Under the pieces are notes generated by a model. It was not told where the DNA came from and did not search any database. It was given only the letters and a program-made list of their open reading frames with translations. Positions 1 to 7,699 of a stretch of DNA of 28,731 nucleotides are shown here, piece after piece; position 1 is the stretch's first letter, and the number at the start of each line of letters is the position of its first letter. The DNA comes from an uncultured Collinsella sp. (lineage in GTDB: Bacteria; Actinomycetota; Coriobacteriia; Coriobacteriales; Coriobacteriaceae). The stretch lies in assembly GCA_958348565.1 (NCBI GenBank), contig CATVZP010000019.1, positions 1 through 28,731 of the forward strand, given 5' to 3'. A program made the translations under genes and the position numbers.

Positions 1-42
1 GCCGAGCGCAAAATGGATTCTAAAAAACACCTTGCCAAATAG
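1..42 (+). CDS. possible 3' end of an unidentified plus-strand gene
   Basis: The frame starting at base 1 reads A-E-R-K-M-D-S-K-K-H-L-A-K and then TAG at 40-42. The stop is followed 14 bases later by a strong hairpin (56-101), the normal layout for the end of a gene converging on the efflux ATPase gene. Only 13 residues are visible, so the product cannot be named, and such a short open frame could be chance. A genuine C-terminus here would make the left copy of the terminal repeat the native one. Confidence 0.3.
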   Translation, partial: AERKMDSKKHLAK

Positions 43-55
43 GAGCGTCAGCGCG
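1..55. repeat. 55-bp terminal inverted repeat, left copy
   Basis: These 55 bases are the exact reverse complement of the last 55 bases of the window (28677-28731). Identity stops abruptly at base 56. The match begins and ends exactly at the window limits and its length equals a common de Bruijn k-mer size, which suggests an assembly-graph overlap rather than a mobile-element end. The left copy is plausible native sequence: it reads as the tail of a plus-strand gene followed by a terminator. Confidence 0.9.
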
Positions 56-101
56 AGGCCCGCCTTTCCGTTGCTCCGCAGGAGCAGGAAAGACGGGCCT
101 C
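56..101. terminator. bidirectional hairpin terminator downstream of the efflux ATPase
   Basis: A 14-bp stem (AGGCCCGCCTTTCC with GGAAAGACGGGCCT, one mismatch) encloses a second hairpin (TGCTCC-GCA-GGAGCA). It lies 57 bases past the stop of the minus-strand ATPase gene. There is no long T tract on either side, so the efficiency is uncertain. Confidence 0.6.
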
Positions 102-157
102 ATGCGCGAGGACGTTTTCAAAACCAAGCCCGGCCCCGGCCGGACAGCTCACGAACG

Positions 158-2110
158 CTACAGGTTCTTGACCCCCATCGCGCGCATGGCGTTCAGGATG
201 GCGATGATCGCCACGCCCACGTCGCCAAAGACGGCAAGCCACATATTGGCGATGCCGAGCGCCGCAAGCACCAGAATCAGCAACTTAATGCCCAGCGCAA
301 AGATGATGTTCTGCCAGACGATCGCCATGGTCTTGCGCGCCACACGGATCGCGCGGGAAATGTTGGACGGCTTGTCATCCATCAGCACGACATCCGCCGC
401 CTCGATCGCGGCGTCGGAGCCCATGGCGCCCATGGCAATGCCCACATCGGCGCGCGTAAGCACGGGCGCGTCGTTGATGCCGTCGCCGACAAAGGCGAGC
501 TTGCCCTTGCCGCTTTCGGCCGCGAGCAGCGCTTCAACACGCTCGACCTTGTCGCCCGGCAGCAGCTGCGCGTGGAACTCGTCGAGGCCGAGCTGCTTAG
601 CCACCGCAGCAGCCACTTCCTTGCGGTCGCCTGTGAGCATGACGGTGCGGTTGATGCCAGCGGAGTGCAGGTCACGGATCGTCTGTTCGGCATCGGCCTT
701 TACGGTGTCGGCAATCACGATGTGGCCGGCGTACACGCCGTCAACGAGCACATGCAGAATCGTTCCGACGACCTCGCAATCGGGCGCTTCTACTCCGGCC
801 GCGGCGAGCATCTTTGCGTTGCCAACGACGACGTGCTTGCCGTCGATGATTGCCGTCACGCCGTGGCCCGCGTCGTTGGCGGAGTCGCTCACCCGCTTAG
901 GGTCGACCTCGCCCTGGTAGGCGACGCGCACGGACTGCGCGATGGGGTGATCGGAGAACGACTCCGCAAGGGCTGCGACCTCGAGCAACGACTGCTCGGT
1001 ATAGCCAGCCTCGGGGTGCACCGCGACCACCGAGAAAGTGCCGTTGGTGAGGGTGCCTGTCTTGTCAAAGACGACGGTGTCCACGTCGGCGAGCGTCTCG
1101 AGGTAGTTAGAACCCTTGATGAGAACGCCCAGTTTGGAGGCGCCGCCGATGCCGCCAAAGAAGCTCAGCGGCACGCTGATCACGAGCGCGCACGGGCAGC
1201 TGACGACCAGGAAGGTCAGGCCGCGCAGAATCCAGTCGGACCAGGCACCGGTGACCAGGCCGCCGCCAAGGGCGAGCACCGCGGCCGCGCCGGTGACGGC
1301 GGGGGTGTAGACGCGGGCGAAGCGTGTGATGAAGTTCTCGGTGCGTGCCTTCTTTTCGCTGGCATTCTCCACGAGCTCCAGGACGCGCGCGACGGTGGAC
1401 TCGCCAAAGGGCTTGGTGGTGCGCACGTGGATGAGGCCCGTCATGTTGATGCAGCCGCTGATAATATCGTCGCCGGACTTGGCGGGGCGGGGGACTGACT
1501 CGCCCGTGAGCGCGGCGGTGTCGAGCTGGGTTTCGCCCTCGACGATGACGCCGTCGATAGGCACGCGCTCGCCGGGCTTGACCACGATCACGGTGCCGAC
1601 GGCTATGTCATCGGGAAAGACCTGTTCGAGCGTACCGTCGGCTTGCTCGACGTTGGCGTAGTCGGGCGCGATGTCCATCATGGCGCTGATTGACTTGCGG
1701 CTTTTGCCCACGGCATATGCCTGGAACAGCTCGCCGACCTGGTAGAACAGCATGACGGCGGCGCCTTCGGCCATGTGCGGGTCGGTATCGGGGAAGAGCA
1801 CCATGGCAAACGCGCCGATGGTTGCGACTGCCATAAGGAAGCTCTCGTCGAAGGCCTTGCCGCGGCGGATGTTACTGAATGCCTTTTGCAGTACGTCGTA
1901 GCCGGCAATCAAAAACGGCACGAGGAACAGCACAAAGCTGGCGTAGATGTCGCCCGGGGTGCCGAATGCGGCGGCGAGGGTGCCAAGCTCATCGAGGGCG
2001 TACACCACGGCAAAAATGCCCAGCGCTACCAGGATGCGGTTGCGCTTATGCTCGAGTGACTCTTTTTTCTTGCGCTTCTTCTTTTTCTTTTTGGGGTCGG
2101 CGGTGACCAT
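158..2110 (-). CDS. P1B-type heavy-metal (Zn/Cd/Pb) translocating ATPase
   Basis: This is an inner-membrane ATP-driven efflux pump for divalent soft metals, 650 aa. The family motifs are in order: TGES actuator loop near residue 200, the CPC ion-binding motif at 305-307, the phosphorylated aspartate D349 in DKTGT, the SDHP nucleotide-binding motif, and GDGINDAP near 541. CPC with an SDHP site and an ArsR/SmtB neighbour points to Zn2+/Cd2+/Pb2+ rather than Cu+. There is no N-terminal HMA domain; the N-terminus is a lysine run followed by membrane helices, and a separate HMA protein is encoded just upstream. I chose the ATG at 2110 because GGGAGG lies about 9 bases before it; a longer frame reaches 2179 but would run through the operator-like box at 2134-2155. 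Close to ZntA/CadA, with the exact metal unproven. Confidence 0.9.
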   Translation of the reverse strand: MVTADPKKKKKKRKKKESLEHKRNRILVALGIFAVVYALDELGTLAAAFGTPGDIYASFVLFLVPFLIAGYDVLQKAFSNIRRGKAFDESFLMAVATIGAFAMVLFPDTDPHMAEGAAVMLFYQVGELFQAYAVGKSRKSISAMMDIAPDYANVEQADGTLEQVFPDDIAVGTVIVVKPGERVPIDGVIVEGETQLDTAALTGESVPRPAKSGDDIISGCINMTGLIHVRTTKPFGESTVARVLELVENASEKKARTENFITRFARVYTPAVTGAAAVLALGGGLVTGAWSDWILRGLTFLVVSCPCALVISVPLSFFGGIGGASKLGVLIKGSNYLETLADVDTVVFDKTGTLTNGTFSVVAVHPEAGYTEQSLLEVAALAESFSDHPIAQSVRVAYQGEVDPKRVSDSANDAGHGVTAIIDGKHVVVGNAKMLAAAGVEAPDCEVVGTILHVLVDGVYAGHIVIADTVKADAEQTIRDLHSAGINRTVMLTGDRKEVAAAVAKQLGLDEFHAQLLPGDKVERVEALLAAESGKGKLAFVGDGINDAPVLTRADVGIAMGAMGSDAAIEAADVVLMDDKPSNISRAIRVARKTMAIVWQNIIFALGIKLLILVLAALGIANMWLAVFGDVGVAIIAILNAMRAMGVKNL

Positions 2111-2133
2111 GACTCGTATCCTCCCATTTGAAT

Positions 2134-2155
2134 GTATGAACACTCGCTCATATAA
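2134..2155 (-). promoter_or_regulatory. ArsR-type operator upstream of the efflux ATPase
   Basis: The imperfect palindrome TATGAACA-N2-CGCTCATATAA matches the two operator copies upstream of arsR except at the centre and outer edge. It lies 24 bases before the ATPase start. On the minus strand a TTATAT (-10-like) overlaps its upstream side, with TTGCCG 18 bases further up, so the ATPase probably has its own metal-controlled promoter. The site match is seen directly; repressor binding is inferred. Confidence 0.75.
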
Positions 2156-2166
2156 TTTCGCGAGCA

Positions 2167-2189
2167 AAGGCCGCGGCAAGCGCGGCCTT
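2167..2189 (-). terminator. hairpin between HMA gene and ATPase gene
   Basis: A perfect 9-bp stem (AAGGCCGCG/CGCGGCCTT) with a 5-base loop lies just after the HMA gene stop. Only three T residues follow on the minus strand, so it is at best a partial terminator or an mRNA-stabilising hairpin. It fits the idea of separate initiation for the ATPase gene. Confidence 0.5.
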
Positions 2190-2210
2190 GCGGGTCAGCG
2201 TATGCGCAGG

Positions 2211-2429
2211 CTAGAGAATGATCTCGCAGTCCGGCTCGGCGTCGGCGGTGAACTCCACGACACGGTCGAGGACCTCCTCGAACTCGGCGTCGTCGGCCTC
2301 GAGCGTCAGCTTCTGGGTCATAAAGTTGACGGACACGGATTTGACACCCTCGAGCTTGGCCAGCTCGTCCTGAAGCTCGCGCGCACAGTTGGCGCAGTCG
2401 ATCTCGTCGAGCTTAAACTGCTTTTTCAT
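2211..2429 (-). CDS. heavy-metal-associated (HMA) domain protein, metallochaperone-like
   Basis: A free-standing HMA-fold protein of 72 aa, the usual size of one ferredoxin-like domain. The metal-binding CxxC is at C12/C15 (DCANC), and an acidic C-terminus carries one more cysteine. It probably hands metal to, or buffers it for, the neighbouring ATPase, which lacks its own HMA domain. The start is set by AAAGGA 9 bases upstream. It lies 63 bases after arsR and probably shares its transcript. The CxxC alone does not separate Cu+ from Zn2+/Cd2+ binding; the operon context favours the latter. Confidence 0.85.
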   Translation of the reverse strand: MKKQFKLDEIDCANCARELQDELAKLEGVKSVSVNFMTQKLTLEADDAEFEEVLDRVVEFTADAEPDCEIIL

Positions 2430-2492
2430 GGTGGGTTCCTTTCTCTGTGTTGGCGACCTGGGTGCCGGTCGCGTTGGTACTGTGGTTGGTTG

Positions 2493-2858
2493 CTATTCGC
2501 AGATATGGCTCATGCCCTGGTTGAGCATGGTGTAGACATGATCGTCGGCAAGCGAGTAGAGGATGTTGCGGCCGTCGCGGCGGAACTTGACCAGGTGCGA
2601 CTGCTTAAGCGTGCGCAGCTGGTGCGATACTGCCGACTGCGAGGTTGCGGTCGCCCCGGCGATGTCGGCCACGCAGAGCTCGCGGCCCATGAGGGCATAG
2701 AGAATCTTGATGCGCGTGGTGTCGCTGAAGACCTTGAACAGGTCGGCCAAGTCGTACAGCAACTCCTCGTCGGGAAGGTCCTCGGGCGAGCAGGTGGTGG
2801 GGATCACGGGCTCGGTGGCCTCGATGTCAGTCTTTGTTTCATCAGCGTGGTCGCTCAT
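2493..2858 (-). CDS. ArsR/SmtB-family metal-responsive repressor
   Basis: A 121-aa winged-helix repressor. The recognition-helix region (ATATSQSAVSHQLRTLKQS) and the wing (FRRDGRNILYSLAD) are typical of ArsR proteins. The last 17 residues carry the alpha-5 metal site of SmtB/CzrA, DxH-x10-HxxE (D105, H107, H118, E121), which in those proteins binds Zn2+ at the dimer interface and releases DNA. The alpha-3 cysteine pair of CadC is incomplete (ELCVAD rather than ELCVCD), which favours Zn/Co-type over Pb/Cd alpha-3N sensing. It heads the efflux operon and lies next to two palindromic operators, so autoregulation is expected. AAAGGA lies 8 bases before the ATG. Confidence 0.92.
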   Translation of the reverse strand: MSDHADETKTDIEATEPVIPTTCSPEDLPDEELLYDLADLFKVFSDTTRIKILYALMGRELCVADIAGATATSQSAVSHQLRTLKQSHLVKFRRDGRNILYSLADDHVYTMLNQGMSHICE

Positions 2859-2871
2859 TGCAATATCCTTT

Positions 2872-2932
2872 CATATGAACATGCGCTCATATAACTTACT
2901 TTCGATTATATGAGCGCATGTTCATATGTCAA
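2872..2932 (-). promoter_or_regulatory. arsR promoter with paired inverted operators
   Basis: On the minus strand a consensus -35 TTGACA (2932-2927) and consensus -10 TATAAT (2910-2905) are separated by 16 bases. A 23-bp palindromic box (2906-2928) covers the spacer and touches both hexamers. A second box (2872-2894), the exact reverse complement of the first, begins 11 bases downstream and extends to near the ribosome-binding site. Bound repressor would block polymerase directly. A third, diverged box precedes the ATPase gene. Confidence 0.88.
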
Positions 2933-3277
2933 TAACGTTCAGGTAATTCGTCGTACAAAATGATGAGGAAAAGCGGACGAGATCCCGGACTAAGCGGTTT
3001 TGATTAGCGATGCCGGGGTGGGTGCCCCTGCGCCGTGCAAAAATTGGAGTATTCTGCAACGATAGGGGGTCTGTTAATCTATCGCGGGCCAAATAATGTA
3101 GTTCAAAAGCTATCTTAGGGTGTTAAACCGATGAGTTCTTCCTCAAATGTTGCCTAACGTTCTCACGCAAGAGTGATTTCGCTTCACATTTGGATCCACT
3201 CGAGGGTGATGGACACCCGACCCTGCCGAATACTCGCAATTTTGCACGTCGCTAGGGTACCCACCTTGTTAGTCGGC
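2933..3277. other. non-coding stretch
   Basis: No convincing gene on either strand. It holds a small hairpin (CGATAG/CTATCG around 3060-3085) and is more AT-rich than the neighbouring genes. The minus-strand gene to its right ends into this region with no obvious T-tailed terminator. Confidence 0.5.
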
Positions 3278-4468
3278 CTAGATTCCGGCTCCGAAGACCC
3301 TGCCCTCGGGCGTGAAGCTGTTTGTTTGGTTGAGTGATGGGCTGTCGGGTTCGACGGTTTGCATATCATCGATTGCCGGCGCTTCGTTAATCGTCGGATC
3401 GTCCAATGTGATGCCTTCGAACATTGCTTTTTCGAGGTCAATTCGTTGACGCTCTTCGGAATCCTGGCGAAGCTCCTCCTGGATTCGTTTCTTCTCCTCA
3501 ATAAACCTTCTGAGCACAAACAGTCTCAGGTCCTCTTGCATGATTTGAAAGTCTTTTGGCAAACGCGAGGGGCGTATGCCTTCTTTTCGTTGGATTGCCT
3601 CCATGACCCTAACGAAAGAGCTGGCATGCATAAAGGAATAACGGCTGACGGTGATGATTCCGTACCCCATGGACGCAAGTGCGTTCTTGCGTTCTTCGTC
3701 GATGGCGCGGTCTTCTTCCGCGTCGTGATAAAAACCGTTGTATTCAATATCTGTTCGAGATTTCTTCAGATATGCATCCATAAAGAACTTTTTGCGTCTC
3801 GTGAGATTTTTTGCGGCAGCGGTGACCTGTACCTCGTAATCGGTCTCAATTCCCTTAATACCAAGTCCACCTTCGCTTTTGGGCAGCGTAAGCATCATGA
3901 CAAAGGCCGTTTCCATGGGAGAGCGGCATCCATCGCGTACACATTGAATAGCCTTTCGGGCAAGGGCCAAACCATCGCATCTGGTAATGGAATTAAAGAA
4001 CTGCTTTAACCTCTCGGTTGAGGTAAGTGGGAAACGCTCGGCATAAGAGGTAGAAGAACCGGTTCCAAGGGAATAGGCGCCGCACAGCTCAAAGTAGTAC
4101 TCCACCAGTTCGCGAAAAGAAAGATAGGTGGCGGCCTGAAGTGCACAAAGCTCAACGCCAACAATGTAGATGTCATCTTCTAGCTCCATAAAACGCGAGC
4201 ATGAGAATCGCTTTGACGAAACGTGGCATTGACAGTCCATCGCGTAGCGCGCGTTCCTGCGATCAAACACCATTACCTCGAGGGATTCATTTGCGTCGCG
4301 GGCAACATCATGTTTGGCAAGCCATTCTGCGGCCGCGTCGAGGAGCGTTCCGGTGGGGCACGATCCGTAAATTGCGGCAGGACTACAGGGCTCGGTGTCA
4401 TTCGCAGACACCGAATGCGCGGCTTGGTAGACCGCTTTTGCAGTGGTATGTGACAATACGATACTCAT
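3278..4468 (-). CDS. uncharacterised protein with PD-(D/E)XK-like C-terminal region
   Basis: A 396-aa protein not assigned to a named family. The middle holds FRELVEYYFELCGAYSL and RSPMETAFVMML, and the second half holds FMDAYLKKSRTDIEYNGFYH. The spaced E (SPME), D (MDAYL) and IEYNG residues resemble the fold core of DUF559/Vsr-type nucleases (E...D...hExDG..H), followed by a helix and strand (ALASMGYGIITVS). The C-terminal 90 residues are charged and probably helical, then disordered. A second gene at 12720-13769 has the same layout and block motifs, so the two are paralogues. The stretch is more AT-rich than its neighbours, suggesting later acquisition. A nuclease or AbiEi-like defence role is inference only. 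Confidence 0.75.
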   Translation of the reverse strand: MSIVLSHTTAKAVYQAAHSVSANDTEPCSPAAIYGSCPTGTLLDAAAEWLAKHDVARDANESLEVMVFDRRNARYAMDCQCHVSSKRFSCSRFMELEDDIYIVGVELCALQAATYLSFRELVEYYFELCGAYSLGTGSSTSYAERFPLTSTERLKQFFNSITRCDGLALARKAIQCVRDGCRSPMETAFVMMLTLPKSEGGLGIKGIETDYEVQVTAAAKNLTRRKKFFMDAYLKKSRTDIEYNGFYHDAEEDRAIDEERKNALASMGYGIITVSRYSFMHASSFVRVMEAIQRKEGIRPSRLPKDFQIMQEDLRLFVLRRFIEEKKRIQEELRQDSEERQRIDLEKAMFEGITLDDPTINEAPAIDDMQTVEPDSPSLNQTNSFTPEGRVFGAGI

Positions 4469-4820
4469 GGTATATATCGTGTCAGCTAATGTCGTGTTGA
4501 TGACGCTGAGCGGAAAAGTCGTTTTAGAGGTCTAACCAAATGCTGTCCAAAAACTTGACGCAATTATGGGCACGTTCACCCTAAATCAATGTTTTCGCTG
4601 CTCAGCTATAGCATAGAAATACTCAATTGCTGCACATTTGGTATCGATGCATCGCCATCTGAAAACAAATCACGTGTCGGGAAAGTGCCGAAATAGTTAA
4701 AAAATAGGGTTCAGAATTTGTGAAGCGCGGGCCTGCTTATGGAACGTAGGGCGGCCCCGCCGCGGGGGTTCCCGCTGCGGGGCCGCTCGTGATCTACGCC
4801 GTGGTTTGTCGTAGACGTTT
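4469..4820. other. non-coding stretch, AT-rich, with a GC hairpin at its right end
   Basis: Upstream region of the minus-strand gene ending at 4468, and downstream region of the exonuclease gene. I see no gene here. Positions 4751-4786 form a GC-rich hairpin (perfect 10-bp arms GCGGCCCCGC/GCGGGGCCGC with a nested GCGGG/CCCGC pair) 35 bases past the exonuclease stop. It lacks a T run, so it may be a Rho-type or RNA-end-protecting hairpin rather than a classic terminator. Confidence 0.55.
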
Positions 4821-5789
4821 CTACTTGGCAAACAGGTTCTTGAGGTTGAACTCGGCTTGGACGGTACGGAGCATGAGGTCAGTGTCGTCGAGGCCCAGAT
4901 GCTGCTCGTTGGCGTCGGCGGCGAGGGTGCCACGGCGGCGTGCCCAGTTCTCGAGCGCAGCGGGCGCGGACTCGCGGGGGAGCGAGCGCACGTCGGCGTC
5001 CAAGCTGCGGCAGATCTGGCGCGAGTCGATGACGATGATCTTGCCTGCGCGGCGTGCCTCGGCATAACCGTCCAGATGAATTTTGAACCAGCTGTCCTCG
5101 AAGGCGGCATTATGTGCCATATAGGGATACTTCTTCATGAGCTTGAGCAGCTGCTTCTGCAGCTCCTTGTTCTCGCGGAACGGCTTTTTGCCGTCGATGT
5201 CGTCCCAGGTAATGTGATGGATGTTCGATAGTGGCACATCCTCGCCGCGGTAGATGTCGGGCAGGCCGCAGTAGTGCGCCTCGGCGTCATGCGGCACGGC
5301 GTCGCTGGTGAGATCCATAATCTCCCAGCCCACGTTGAGGATGTAGCCGCGCTCGGGCGCGCGACCGGTGGTCTCGATGTCGATGCCGAGCACCGTGCCC
5401 TGGATAGGCTTGCGGGCATAGGCCACGCCGAGTGCGTCGCGGTCACCGCGGATCTCGCGCATGACCGATGCGGCGGTGCGTTTTTGCATCTTGCCGATGG
5501 CGGCGCAGGTGTCGGCATCGGACAGGCCGCGCGAGAGCGTCGCGGGCGTCACGTTGCGCAGGCGCGCCTCGCCAATCTGGTCGCATAGGTCGCGGTTGCG
5601 GTCGGCCAGGTCGCGCACAGTAGCAAAGTCGAAGCCGGGGTCGCCCTCGGCGGTAAAGTACTCGGTCTCGAGCACCTTGAGGGCCTCCTCGCCCTTCTGG
5701 CGCTCGGACTCCATGGCGCCGTGGTCGCCGTAGATAAACATGGGGATAAACGGCTGGCGCTCGTATTCGAGTGCTTGCGAAACATTCAT
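4821..5789 (-). CDS. DEDDh-family 3'-5' exonuclease (DnaQ-like)
   Basis: A 322-aa protein whose C-terminal two thirds form an RNase T/DnaQ-type exonuclease: ExoI GIDIETTG (D137, E139), ExoII MAHNAAFEDSW (D232), ExoIII HLGLDDTD (H297, D302). These supply the four carboxylates and the histidine that bind two metal ions and remove nucleotides from 3' ends. The first 130 residues are outside the domain and unrecognised. The gene stands alone, divergent from the permease gene. AAGGAG lies 7 bases before the ATG. The substrate (DNA repair end, RNA) cannot be told from sequence. Confidence 0.85.
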   Translation of the reverse strand: MNVSQALEYERQPFIPMFIYGDHGAMESERQKGEEALKVLETEYFTAEGDPGFDFATVRDLADRNRDLCDQIGEARLRNVTPATLSRGLSDADTCAAIGKMQKRTAASVMREIRGDRDALGVAYARKPIQGTVLGIDIETTGRAPERGYILNVGWEIMDLTSDAVPHDAEAHYCGLPDIYRGEDVPLSNIHHITWDDIDGKKPFRENKELQKQLLKLMKKYPYMAHNAAFEDSWFKIHLDGYAEARRAGKIIVIDSRQICRSLDADVRSLPRESAPAALENWARRRGTLAADANEQHLGLDDTDLMLRTVQAEFNLKNLFAK

Positions 5790-5870
5790 ATGCTGCTCCT
5801 TGGACGGGCCGCGTTGCGCGGCTCGGGGTTACTGAGTTGTGGCGAGATGATAGTTTACCATGGGCAACTA

Positions 5871-5898
5871 TTGGCACCGCGCCCGGGACAACTACAAT
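5871..5898 (+). promoter_or_regulatory. probable promoter of the ArsP_2-like permease
   Basis: TTGGCA (5871-5876) and TACAAT (5893-5898) are separated by 16 bases and lie about 60 bases before the plus-strand permease start. Good match to a housekeeping sigma promoter; function is inferred. Confidence 0.5.
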
Positions 5899-5960
5899 AC
5901 CCTAGTTGACCGCTAGGACTTTTACAATGCTGCCGAAAGACACGAAAGGTTCCATCCGTC

Positions 5961-7049
5961 ATGGATTTACTGATAGATATTCTGCTCGACGCCGGCAAGG
6001 ACACGCTGTCGCTGGTGCCGTTTTTGTTGGTGACGTATCTTGCCCTCGAGACGTTAGAGCATGTGGCGGGCGATCGCGTCAACGGCGCTATCAAGCGCGC
6101 CGGTGCCGCGGGTCCGGTTGTCGGATCGTTGTTGGGCATGGTGCCGCAGTGCGGATTTTCGGCCATGGCGGCAACGCTGTACGCTGGCCGCGTCGTGACG
6201 CTGGGCACGCTGGTCGCCGTGTTCCTCTCGACCTCCGACGAGATGCTGCCGCTGTTGCTCGCCGAGCAAGTTCCCGTGCAGACCATGGCGATGCTGCTCG
6301 CCTCGAAGGCGCTGATCGCTCTGGTCACCGGCTTTATCGTGGATGCGGCTATTCGCGGCCTTCGTCGTAATGCCCGCGCGCATGCGGCGATTCGCCGTAC
6401 CGTGCTGGGGACCGCTGCCAATCCGGCTCATGTGAACTGCGCGCATGATGACCATACCGGGGGCGACATCATTGACGAGGTGGCCGAGGCGGGCGTAAGT
6501 GCCGATCACATCCACGAGCTGTGCGAACGTGATCATTGTGGCTGTGACGAGGATGAGGACGATCACGGGCACGACCACAGCCACGACCATGGTCACGCGG
6601 ACGCACACGAGCACCACCACGGCCACGACCACAGTCACTCCCACGAGGGCGCGCCCGTTCTGTCGATCATCCGCAGCGCGATCTCGCACACCGTGCAGGT
6701 GTCGGTATTCATTTTCCTGGTGACGCTGATTCTGGTCGCCGTCCTCGAGACCTTTGGCGAGTCCGCAATCGAGCAGTTCCTGCGCGGCAATGAGACGCTC
6801 GCCGTCCTGGGTTCGGCGCTTGTCGGGCTGATTCCCAATTGCTCGGCCAGCGTGGTCATCACGCAGCTGTACCTGGAGGGCGCGCTGCAGCTGGCGCCGA
6901 TGCTCGCCGGTACGCTCATTTCCGCCGGTGTGGGCTACCTAGTCCTGTTCCGCACCAACCGCAGCGCTCGCGAAAACGCCGTGTTCCTGGTCATGATGTA
7001 CGTCATCGGCGCCGGCTGGGGACTCATCCTCTCCGCCTTCGGCCTCTAA
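5961..7049 (+). CDS. ArsP_2-like multi-pass permease with histidine-rich loop
   Basis: A 362-aa membrane protein with two hydrophobic halves. Each has a matching segment: LLGMVPQCGFSAMAATLYAG in the first and LVGLIPNCSASVVITQLYLE in the second, showing internal duplication. This layout matches the putative 10-TM heavy-metal exporter family (PF11449, ArsP_2-like). Between the halves lies a hydrophilic loop, about residues 180-230, with many His and Asp residues (DHGHDHSHDHGHADAHEH), a probable metal-binding or sensing segment. GAAAGG lies about 13 bases before the ATG. Substrate is unproven; manganese, zinc or another divalent metal is suggested by the loop. It is divergent from the exonuclease gene and single in its unit. 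Confidence 0.75.
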   Translation: MDLLIDILLDAGKDTLSLVPFLLVTYLALETLEHVAGDRVNGAIKRAGAAGPVVGSLLGMVPQCGFSAMAATLYAGRVVTLGTLVAVFLSTSDEMLPLLLAEQVPVQTMAMLLASKALIALVTGFIVDAAIRGLRRNARAHAAIRRTVLGTAANPAHVNCAHDDHTGGDIIDEVAEAGVSADHIHELCERDHCGCDEDEDDHGHDHSHDHGHADAHEHHHGHDHSHSHEGAPVLSIIRSAISHTVQVSVFIFLVTLILVAVLETFGESAIEQFLRGNETLAVLGSALVGLIPNCSASVVITQLYLEGALQLAPMLAGTLISAGVGYLVLFRTNRSARENAVFLVMMYVIGAGWGLILSAFGL

Positions 7050-7060
7050 GTAGGACTAAC

Positions 7061-7135
7061 AAAACGGGCTTCAAAATAGCCATGCTCGGCGCCTGCACAA
7101 TGCGGCGATGCATGGCATTTTGAAGCCCGTTTTTT
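7061..7135 (+). terminator. rho-independent terminator of the permease gene
   Basis: A long stem begins with AACGGGCTTCAAAAT and closes with ATTTTGAAGCCCGTT, with an inner GCCATGC/GCATGGC pair. It is followed by a T run and starts 12 bases after the stop. Confidence 0.9.
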
Positions 7136-7178
7136 GTTGAGCCATGGATCCTGAGCGCTTACACCGCTCTAAACAAAA

Positions 7179-7214
7179 AGGCAGATTTCCGGGCATATCC
7201 CAAAAATCTGCCTT
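7179..7214 (-). terminator. rho-independent terminator of the DUF188/HdeD unit
   Basis: The minus strand reads AAGGCAGATTT, a 14-base loop, AAATCTGCC and then a T run. It begins directly after the DUF188 gene stop. Confidence 0.85.
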
Positions 7215-7216
7215 GG

Positions 7217-7699
7217 TTAGCGCAGCAACTCGGTGAGGTTGCGTTTAAAGCGGGCTCGGTCCTCGCTGGTGAAGGCTGCCGGCCCGCGGGTGCGACCGCC
7301 AGCGCGACGCACCTTCTTTTCCTCGTGGCGAATAAACAGTTGCATGTCGATGGTCGCCTTATCGTAGACGCGCCCGCGCACGCCGATGGCGGCGGCATCG
7401 CGTCCGAGCACCATGCTCGCCAGGCCAATGTCCTGCGTTACGACCACATCGCCTGCCTGCAGGCGCTCGACAATGGCAAAGTCGGCGCTATCGGCTCCCA
7501 CACTCACATCGAGCGTCGTGACCCAAAAGCCCCGACGCGCGTGCTCGGCGTCGTGCGGATCGTCGCGGCGAATGTGCCGCTCCAGGTTCTGCGTGCTGTT
7601 GCCGGCGATAACGACGGCGACGCCCGCCCTCCGCGCGCAGTCGATTGACTCGCGCGTGACCGGGCAGGCGTCGGCATCAATAAAAAGCGTCTTTGGCAT
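7217..7699 (-). CDS. YaiI/YqxD family (DUF188) protein
   Basis: A 160-aa protein of the UPF0178/DUF188 family, recognised by the N-terminal DADACPVTRE signature, the central GADSADFAIVERLQAGD-VVVTQDIGLA block and the basic KVRRAGGRTRGPAAF tail. The family has a PIN-like acidic core (D8, D10 here, and the later GADSAD and TQD aspartates), but its biochemical role is not settled. Its ATG immediately follows the TAG of the HdeD-like gene (zero bases between), so translation is probably coupled. A T-tailed terminator follows. Confidence 0.88.
   Translation of the reverse strand: MPKTLFIDADACPVTRESIDCARRAGVAVVIAGNSTQNLERHIRRDDPHDAEHARRGFWVTTLDVSVGADSADFAIVERLQAGDVVVTQDIGLASMVLGRDAAAIGVRGRVYDKATIDMQLFIRHEEKKVRRAGGRTRGPAAFTSEDRARFKRNLTELLR

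Noticed and set aside
32..1498. Long open frame antisense to the efflux ATPase gene
   Set aside because: Its translation has no recognisable motif and is rich in His, Arg, Gly and Asp as expected of an antisense shadow in GC-rich DNA; the opposite strand encodes a clear P-type ATPase.
3359..4009. Plus-strand open frame opposite the first PD-(D/E)XK-like gene
   Set aside because: It is a shadow of the minus-strand gene; no family motif or ribosome-binding site supports it.
4541..4580. Partial resemblance of the region upstream of the first PD-(D/E)XK-like gene to the MITE arm (AATGCTGTCCAAAA versus AATGCTATCCAGAA)
   Set aside because: The match covers only about 14 bases with mismatches and no second arm is nearby, so it may be chance.
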